Assembly: GCF_000250875.1 (NCBI RefSeq)
Contig: NZ_JH604872.1
Coordinates: 1 to 9,170, forward strand
Direction of reading: 5' to 3'
Source: Sutterella parvirubra YIT 11816
GTDB lineage: Bacteria; Pseudomonadota; Gammaproteobacteria; Burkholderiales; Burkholderiaceae_F
Length of the DNA stretch: 9,170 nucleotides
In this document: piece after piece, positions 5,442-9,170 of the stretch
Layout: every line of letters begins with the position of its first letter
Position numbering within the stretch: position 1 is the stretch's first letter
Position numbers and translations under genes: made by a program
The notes under the pieces: generated by a model
What the model saw: only the letters and a program-made list of their open reading frames with translations
What the model was told of the DNA's origin: nothing
Database searches by the model: none

Positions 5442-6485
5442 TCAGCGGGTGGTGTGGGTGTGTTCGTGGGCGTGCCCATGCTCGTGCGCATGGGCGTGAT
5501 CGTGACTGTGTTCGTGCGGGAGGTGCTCGGGCGCCGCGTCGAAGAAGTGCTCGTTCGGAAGCGGATGGACGTGCCCGTGACCGTGATGGTCGTGGTCATG
5601 CCCGTGATCGTCCTCGTCGGCGTGCCCGAGTTCGGACGCGAGCCACTTCGCGCGCTTCGGGATGACGGAGAGCCACCCGAGGGAATTCTTCTCGACCGCC
5701 GCGTCGACGCGGTAGACCTCGTCCAGAACGTCGGGCGTGAGCACATCCTCCGGCGTCCCCCAGGCGCGCACGCGCCCCTCGTCGATCATGAGGAGCCGGT
5801 CCGCGAAACGGGCGGCAAGAAAGAGGTCGTGCACGACCGCGGCGACGACCGTCCCGGTGCGCCGGGCGTAGCCGCGCGCGGCTTCCATGACGATGAGCTG
5901 ATGGCGGAGGTCCAAGGCGCTCGTCGGTTCATCGAGGAGCAACGCCTTCGGGTCCGAGACGAAGGCCTGCGCCATGAAGACCAACTGCTTCTGCCCGCCC
6001 GAGAGGCTCGCCACCGGGTCGTTCGCGTGGCGTTCGATGTGCATGAGGTGAAGCGTGCGGTCGACCTTCTCCAGAACTTCGTCCGAGACGCGCCAACCGA
6101 GGTTGCGGACGAGCCCCAGCATCACCATCTCAAAGACCGTCAGGCGGCTTCTCACCTCCGCCAACTGCGGCAGGTACGCGACGTGCGAGCGCGGAAGCAC
6201 CCGGCCGTTTTGGATGAGCTCGGCCTTCCCCGAATAGGGGAGAAGCCCCGCGGCGGCTTTGAGCAGCGTCGTCTTCCCGCAGCCGTTTCGGCCGATGATG
6301 GCGACCACTTCGCCGCCCTTCAAGGTCGCCGAAACGTCGGCGAGGATGGTGCGCTCGCCCCGCGTGACCGCGAGGCCGGAGAGCTCGAGCCTGAGATCGG
6401 TGGATTCGGTGGATTCGGTGGATTCGGAAGGGGCGTTCATGGCGTCCGCCGCGTTCGGCGTCTGCATGTGTCGGAACTCAGGCAT
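5442..6485 (-). CDS. FecE/BtuD-type ABC transporter ATPase with His-rich C-terminal tail
   Basis: This 347-aa ATP-binding subunit of the iron-complex/cobalamin ABC family would power the FecCD-type permease at the inner membrane. Visible motifs are Walker A GRNGCGKT (65-72), Q-loop Q107, signature LSGGQ (161-165), Walker B ALLLDE (181-186), D-loop SALD (189-192) and the switch His in AVVHD (H219). The family usually ends near residue 255-280. Here a 64-residue extension (284-347) contains 22 His mixed with Asp, Glu, Gly and Ala. The N-terminus carries a three-fold Ser-Thr-Glu repeat (21-29) before the domain. The start is well supported: ATG 6485 overlaps the permease stop by 8 nt and has GGAGGT 4 nt upstream. 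The tail strongly suggests handling of Ni, Co or Zn, as in His-rich metallochaperones such as HypB and UreE. Confidence 0.93.
   Translation of the reverse strand: MPEFRHMQTPNAADAMNAPSESTESTESTDLRLELSGLAVTRGERTILADVSATLKGGEVVAIIGRNGCGKTTLLKAAAGLLPYSGKAELIQNGRVLPRSHVAYLPQLAEVRSRLTVFEMVMLGLVRNLGWRVSDEVLEKVDRTLHLMHIERHANDPVASLSGGQKQLVFMAQAFVSDPKALLLDEPTSALDLRHQLIVMEAARGYARRTGTVVAAVVHDLFLAARFADRLLMIDEGRVRAWGTPEDVLTPDVLDEVYRVDAAVEKNSLGWLSVIPKRAKWLASELGHADEDDHGHDHDHHGHGHVHPLPNEHFFDAAPEHLPHEHSHDHAHAHEHGHAHEHTHTTR
5445..5636 (-). other. Histidine-rich metal-binding tail coding segment
   Basis: This codes residues 284-347 of the ATPase. Twenty-two of 64 residues are His, mostly in H-x-H steps with D, E, G and A, in two blocks (294-307 and 324-344) separated by a Phe/Pro linker. 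Composition of this kind is known from Ni and Zn binding tails. It is unusual on an ABC importer ATPase of this family. Confidence 0.85.
6401..6427. repeat. Three perfect 9-bp tandem repeats
   Basis: The unit TGGATTCGG occurs at 6401-6409, 6410-6418 and 6419-6427. It encodes the repeated Ser-Thr-Glu in the N-terminal linker of the ATPase. The unit length is a multiple of three, so copy-number change would lengthen or shorten the linker without a frameshift. Confidence 0.9.
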
Positions 6486-7578
6486 TCAAACCTCCGCGGT
6501 CGCGCAGCAAAAGCCAGAAGAGGAAGGGGACGCCCACCAAACTCGTCACGATCCCGACGGGAAGCATCGCGCCCGTCGAGAGGAGCTTGGCGGTCAAGGC
6601 CGAGGCCAGAAGGAGCGCGCCGCCCAGAAGCGTCGACGCCGGAATCAGGTCGCGGGCGTCGTCCCCCAGGATGAGCTTCGCGGCGTGCGGCGCCACGAGC
6701 CCGACAAACGCCACGGTCCCGATGAAGGAGACGGAAGCCGCAACGAGGAGCGCCGCCGCGGCGAAGGCCGCAAGGCGCAGCCGTCCCACGGCGATCCCGA
6801 GGCTCTTCGCGCGCTCTTCGCCGACGGTGAGTGCGGTCAATTTCCACGCGTTCGGGAGCATGAAGACGAGCGTCAGCACCAAGGCGCCTGCGGCCGCCCC
6901 GGCCGCGAGAAGGCTCGAGCGCTCCAGGTTCCCGAAGGTCCACCCGGCAATGAGTTGCGCCGTTTCAGGGGACGACCGGTACTGCAGGAACTGCTGGAGC
7001 GCCGTGAAGAAGAAGTTCATGATGATGCCGGCGAGGATGAGCGTGCCCGGCGTCATCCCGCGGAAGCGCCCGAGGGACAGAATCCCCGCGGAGATCAGGA
7101 GCGCGAAGACGAAGGCGGCCGCGATCGTCCCCATCCAGAGTTCGCCCATGAAGCTCCACCCGAAGGCGATCGCGAGCGCGGCGCCGAAGGACGCCCCCGA
7201 GGTGATGCCGAGCGTCGACGGGCTTGCCAACGCGTTCGCGGTGATCGTCTGGATGAGAAGGCCTGCGAGCCCCAAGGCCGCCCCCACCATGAAGGCCGTG
7301 GCGCTCATCGGGAGGCGCACGCTCCAAAGAATGATGGCGTCGGGCTCCATGGCGTCCGGGCCCGCGGCCATTGCCGCGAAGAGCCGGTCGAGCGTCATCC
7401 CGCTCGAACCCGCGGCCAAGTCGGCGGCGAAGAGCGCGAGGGCGGCGACGCCGATCAGAAGCGTGCCCAAGCGGCGGCGCCGTTCGGCGCGGCGGTATCG
7501 GAGGTGACAGGACATCGTGCGTGGGGATCGGGTTGGGCGGAGCCTTGGGTGTTCGGGGTCGGACGACTCCGGATTCAC
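6478..7578 (-). CDS. FecCD/BtuC-type ABC transporter permease
   Basis: This inner-membrane permease belongs to the FecCD family (PF01032), which moves ferric siderophores, haem, cobalamin or other metal chelates. Diagnostic segments are RLPMSATAFMVGAALGLAG (88-106), ANALASPSTLGITSGASFGA (114-133), SFIGTVAFVGLVAPHAAKLILG (284-305) and LSTGAMLPVGIVTSLVGVPFLFWLL (333-357). About ten hydrophobic segments are visible, as in the family. The full frame opens at a GTG (7578) and gives 366 aa. An ATG at 7515 gives 345 aa, starts just before the first membrane segment and fits the usual 330-350 aa better; neither start has a clear Shine-Dalgarno. I consider 7515 more likely. It is the first gene of the operon and the only permease, so it would work as a homodimer with two ATPase copies. 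Confidence 0.92.
   Translation of the reverse strand: MNPESSDPEHPRLRPTRSPRTMSCHLRYRRAERRRRLGTLLIGVAALALFAADLAAGSSGMTLDRLFAAMAAGPDAMEPDAIILWSVRLPMSATAFMVGAALGLAGLLIQTITANALASPSTLGITSGASFGAALAIAFGWSFMGELWMGTIAAAFVFALLISAGILSLGRFRGMTPGTLILAGIIMNFFFTALQQFLQYRSSPETAQLIAGWTFGNLERSSLLAAGAAAGALVLTLVFMLPNAWKLTALTVGEERAKSLGIAVGRLRLAAFAAAALLVAASVSFIGTVAFVGLVAPHAAKLILGDDARDLIPASTLLGGALLLASALTAKLLSTGAMLPVGIVTSLVGVPFLFWLLLRDRGGLNA
6490..6495 (-). promoter_or_regulatory. Shine-Dalgarno GGAGGT for the ATPase start
   Basis: On the minus strand this reads GGAGGT, 4 nt before ATG 6485 and inside the last codons of the permease. It fixes the ATPase start ahead of several downstream in-frame ATGs and indicates coupling with permease translation. 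Confidence 0.8.
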
Positions 7579-7589
7579 ACAAATCCGGA
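7568..7589. promoter_or_regulatory. Perfect 8-bp inverted repeat at the head of the transporter operon
   Basis: The arms TCCGGATT (7568-7575) and AATCCGGA (7582-7589) flank the spacer CACACA. The site covers the GTG at 7578 and lies just downstream of a possible -10 (TAGAAT on the minus strand, 7609-7604), which is where a repressor operator would act. It does not match the Fur, Zur, NikR or LexA consensus that I know. If it is an operator, the true start of the permease is more likely ATG 7515. Confidence 0.45.
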
Positions 7590-7603
7590 AACGTTATGAA
7601 GGC

Positions 7604-7609
7604 ATTCTA
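7604..7609 (-). promoter_or_regulatory. Possible -10 element of the transporter operon
   Basis: TAGAAT on the minus strand matches 5 of 6 consensus positions and lies in the only AT-richer part of the spacer between the operon and umuC. No good -35 is seen at 16-18 bp upstream, so an activator or an alternative sigma factor might be needed. Treat it as a weak prediction. Confidence 0.25.
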
Positions 7610-7700
7610 CGCCCGAGGCCTTGCACGATTCGATAGGCCTCTTGACCGAAATTTCCGGAGGGCGACTACGCCGAAAGTGGAGGAGGCGGCTTCCGAAGGG

Positions 7701-7716
7701 GGGCGGATCACCACCC
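7701..7716 (-). terminator. Small hairpin downstream of umuC
   Basis: As minus-strand RNA, GGGUGG pairs with CCGCCC around UGAU (six pairs including one G-U), about 50 nt after the umuC stop. No U tract follows. It may be part of a factor-dependent end; the evidence is slight. Confidence 0.2.
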
Positions 7717-7766
7717 GAAGGGACAGTCCTCGCCTCGCCCCGGGCCGACCACCAACCTCACCACAC

Positions 7767-9134
7767 TCACCAAACTTCGATCAGGTCTTCCCAACGCGTG
7801 AGGCAGCAGCCCGACAAGTGGTCGCGCTTCATCTTCCAGGTGTCGGACAACATCGTCGCCGCGGGCCGCACGGACCCGCGCCCCCAACGGGCGTTCAAGT
7901 CGTCGACGGTCTTCATGAGATGCTCGCGGCGGAGCATTTCGGAGGAGACGCCGAGCACCCCCGAATCGTCGACCCCGTCGAAGAGCGAGGGCTGGTCCGG
8001 CGCGGTCGCCCCGGCGGCCGCCTTTCCGACATTTCCTTCCTTCCCGTCACCCTCCGCGAAGCGGAGCTCCGACAAAATCACGCCCGCCTTCTTGTAGCGC
8101 ATGCGGGGGTTGAAGCGCTTCTCCACGGCTTTCACCGCCAAAGCGGTGAGCGTCAGCGTGTCCGAGGTCGGGTGAAGGAGCCTCACCAACACCTCCGCCG
8201 CGTCCTGAGGTTCGTTCTGACGGAAGACGTCGGTGTAGAAGAAGACCGTCATCGCGCCCGCGGTGAGGCCGTGTTGGCGGAGCTGCCCGGCGGCCGTTTC
8301 GACGTGGTTCGCGATCGCGGACGCGACGGCGTCCGCGTCCTTCGCCGCTTCGCCGAAGCTGCGCGAGCGGCAGATCTGAAGGGGCTTCGGGGGCGTGAGT
8401 TCCAACGGGATGCACATGCGGCCCAAGAGCTCTTCCCTCGTTTTCGCCCCCACGACGCCGAAGCGGCTCCGCACCGCACTTCCGGGAAGTTGAACGAATT
8501 CGAGCGCCGTGTCGGCCCCCATCGCCCGCAGCCCCTCCGCCGTGCGGGAGCCCACGCCCCAAATTTCCTTCACGGGGGTCGAGGCCAGGGCCTTCTCGCG
8601 GCGGGCATCGGTCAATTCGAACCAGTTCACGACGCCCCCGAAGGCGGGGTACGTCTTGGCGAAGTGATCGCACAGCTTCGCGAGCGTCTTCGTGGGCGCG
8701 ATCCCGACGCAGGAGGGCATGAGGAGCCACTTCCAAAGCCGGGCGCGAAGCGCCTGACCGAGTTCGGTCGCTTCTTCGGGCGTCAGGCGGAGGTCGGTCA
8801 GGTCCGCAAAGACCTCGTCGATCGAGTAGCGCTCAATGGTCGGCACCATCTCCTTCATCACGTCGATGATGCGGTCCGAAATGGACTGGTAGAGCTCGTA
8901 GTTCGAAGACCTCACCGCCACGCCGTTTTCGTTGAGAAAGTCCCGCACCTTGAAGTAGGGGACGCCGCGCTTCAAACCCAGCTTCTTCGCTTCCTTCGAG
9001 AGCGCGACGATGTTCCCGTCGTTGTTGGAAAGCACGACGACGGGCTTTCGTCTCAGCGTGGGGTCGAAGACCTGCTCGCAGCTCGCGTAGAACGAGTTGA
9101 TGTCGATGTGAAGGATGACGGCGGGCGGGGTCAT
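7767..9134 (-). CDS. umuC: Y-family DNA polymerase V catalytic subunit UmuC
   Basis: This is an error-prone translesion polymerase of the UmuC/ImuB-like Y family. With processed UmuD (UmuD'2C) and RecA-ATP it copies past damaged bases. The palm has catalytic Asp11 in [10 protein letters not shown] with steric-gate Tyr16, [16 protein letters not shown] (31-46) typical of UmuC rather than DinB, and YSIDEVF with Asp106 and Glu107. [12 protein letters not shown] (143-154), the helix-hairpin-helix [15 protein letters not shown] (192-206), the little-finger domain with CRSRSFG (255-261) and the C-terminal QPSLF (381-385, beta-clamp motif) follow in family order. At 455 aa it is about 30 longer than E. 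coli UmuC, partly from a Gly/Ala-rich segment at 361-380. No umuD or LexA box is visible in the 36 nt upstream, which run to the window edge. The start agrees with the family's N-terminus, although no Shine-Dalgarno is seen. Confidence 0.95.
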   Translation of the reverse strand: MTPPAVILHIDINSFYASCEQVFDPTLRRKPVVVLSNNDGNIVALSKEAKKLGLKRGVPYFKVRDFLNENGVAVRSSNYELYQSISDRIIDVMKEMVPTIERYSIDEVFADLTDLRLTPEEATELGQALRARLWKWLLMPSCVGIAPTKTLAKLCDHFAKTYPAFGGVVNWFELTDARREKALASTPVKEIWGVGSRTAEGLRAMGADTALEFVQLPGSAVRSRFGVVGAKTREELLGRMCIPLELTPPKPLQICRSRSFGEAAKDADAVASAIANHVETAAGQLRQHGLTAGAMTVFFYTDVFRQNEPQDAAEVLVRLLHPTSDTLTLTALAVKAVEKRFNPRMRYKKAGVILSELRFAEGDGKEGNVGKAAAGATAPDQPSLFDGVDDSGVLGVSSEMLRREHLMKTVDDLNARWGRGSVRPAATMLSDTWKMKRDHLSGCCLTRWEDLIEVW

Positions 9135-9170
9135 GACGGGGAGAGGTCGGGCGGGGGTGCGGGGATGCCG

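Noticed and set aside
5445..5636. CRISPR-like or tandem DNA repeats in the region of alternating GTG/CAT-like triplets
   Set aside because: The periodicity comes from His codons alternating with Asp, Glu, Gly and Ala in the ATPase tail. There are no uniform repeats with unique spacers.
3525..6674. Very long open frame on the + strand (1049 codons) opposite the transporter operon
   Set aside because: It is antisense to three genes and part of a fourth that carry unmistakable family motifs. Its translation is Arg/Val/Asp-rich with no domain-like pattern, as expected from GC-rich codons read on the opposite strand.
6259..7599. 446-codon + strand frame opposite the permease
   Set aside because: The composition is low-complexity and strongly charged, and it is antisense to a clear membrane protein. 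It is a codon-bias artefact.
7516..7766. Cobalamin or other metal riboswitch ahead of the transporter operon
   Set aside because: I looked for a B12-box-like or other recognisable riboswitch core on the minus strand and saw none. Only a small inverted repeat and a weak -10 are present.

Overview
The window is GC-rich DNA from a Gram-negative bacterium. An outer-membrane MipA/OmpV-type protein, a Tat-exported periplasmic binding protein and a UmuC-type polymerase together point to Pseudomonadota. A host-associated betaproteobacterium of the Sutterellaceae type would fit, but that placement is a guess from gene style and not a demonstrated match.

Layout. (a) 1-302 is a gene-free leader with several inverted repeats. 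It ends in a good sigma70-like promoter (TTGACT, 17 bp, TAAACT) for a MipA/OmpV-family outer-membrane protein (303 or 375 to 1157, + strand). (b) A two-hairpin element at 1185-1250 acts as a plausible terminator. (c) A 587-aa regulator-like gene (1345-3108, +) has AlbA_2/Schlafen-like, HATPase_c_4 and winged-helix regions. It is preceded by an AT-rich segment with operator-like repeats, looks less GC-rich than its neighbours, and is followed by a second copy of the two-hairpin element (3278-3352). (d) A four-gene minus-strand operon runs from about 7578 down to 3420: FecCD-type permease, ATPase with a 64-residue histidine-rich tail, class I SAM methyltransferase, and Tat-exported FecB-type binding protein. 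(e) umuC (9134-7767, minus) fills the right end; any umuD partner would lie beyond the window.

How the genes work together. The minus-strand operon is a complete inner-membrane importer for a metal chelate. A single permease (presumably a homodimer), one ATPase and one binding protein are joined by a methyltransferase whose start lies 3 nt after the ATPase stop. The histidine tail (22 His in 64 residues) suggests Ni, Co or Zn rather than, or in addition to, ferric siderophore. No outer-membrane TonB-dependent receptor is in the window. This operon is the best candidate for something undescribed: a metal or metallophore importer with a built-in methyltransferase and a metal-buffering ATPase tail.

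The second notable item is the regulator-like gene sitting between two copies of a 45-bp perfectly conserved intergenic repeat.
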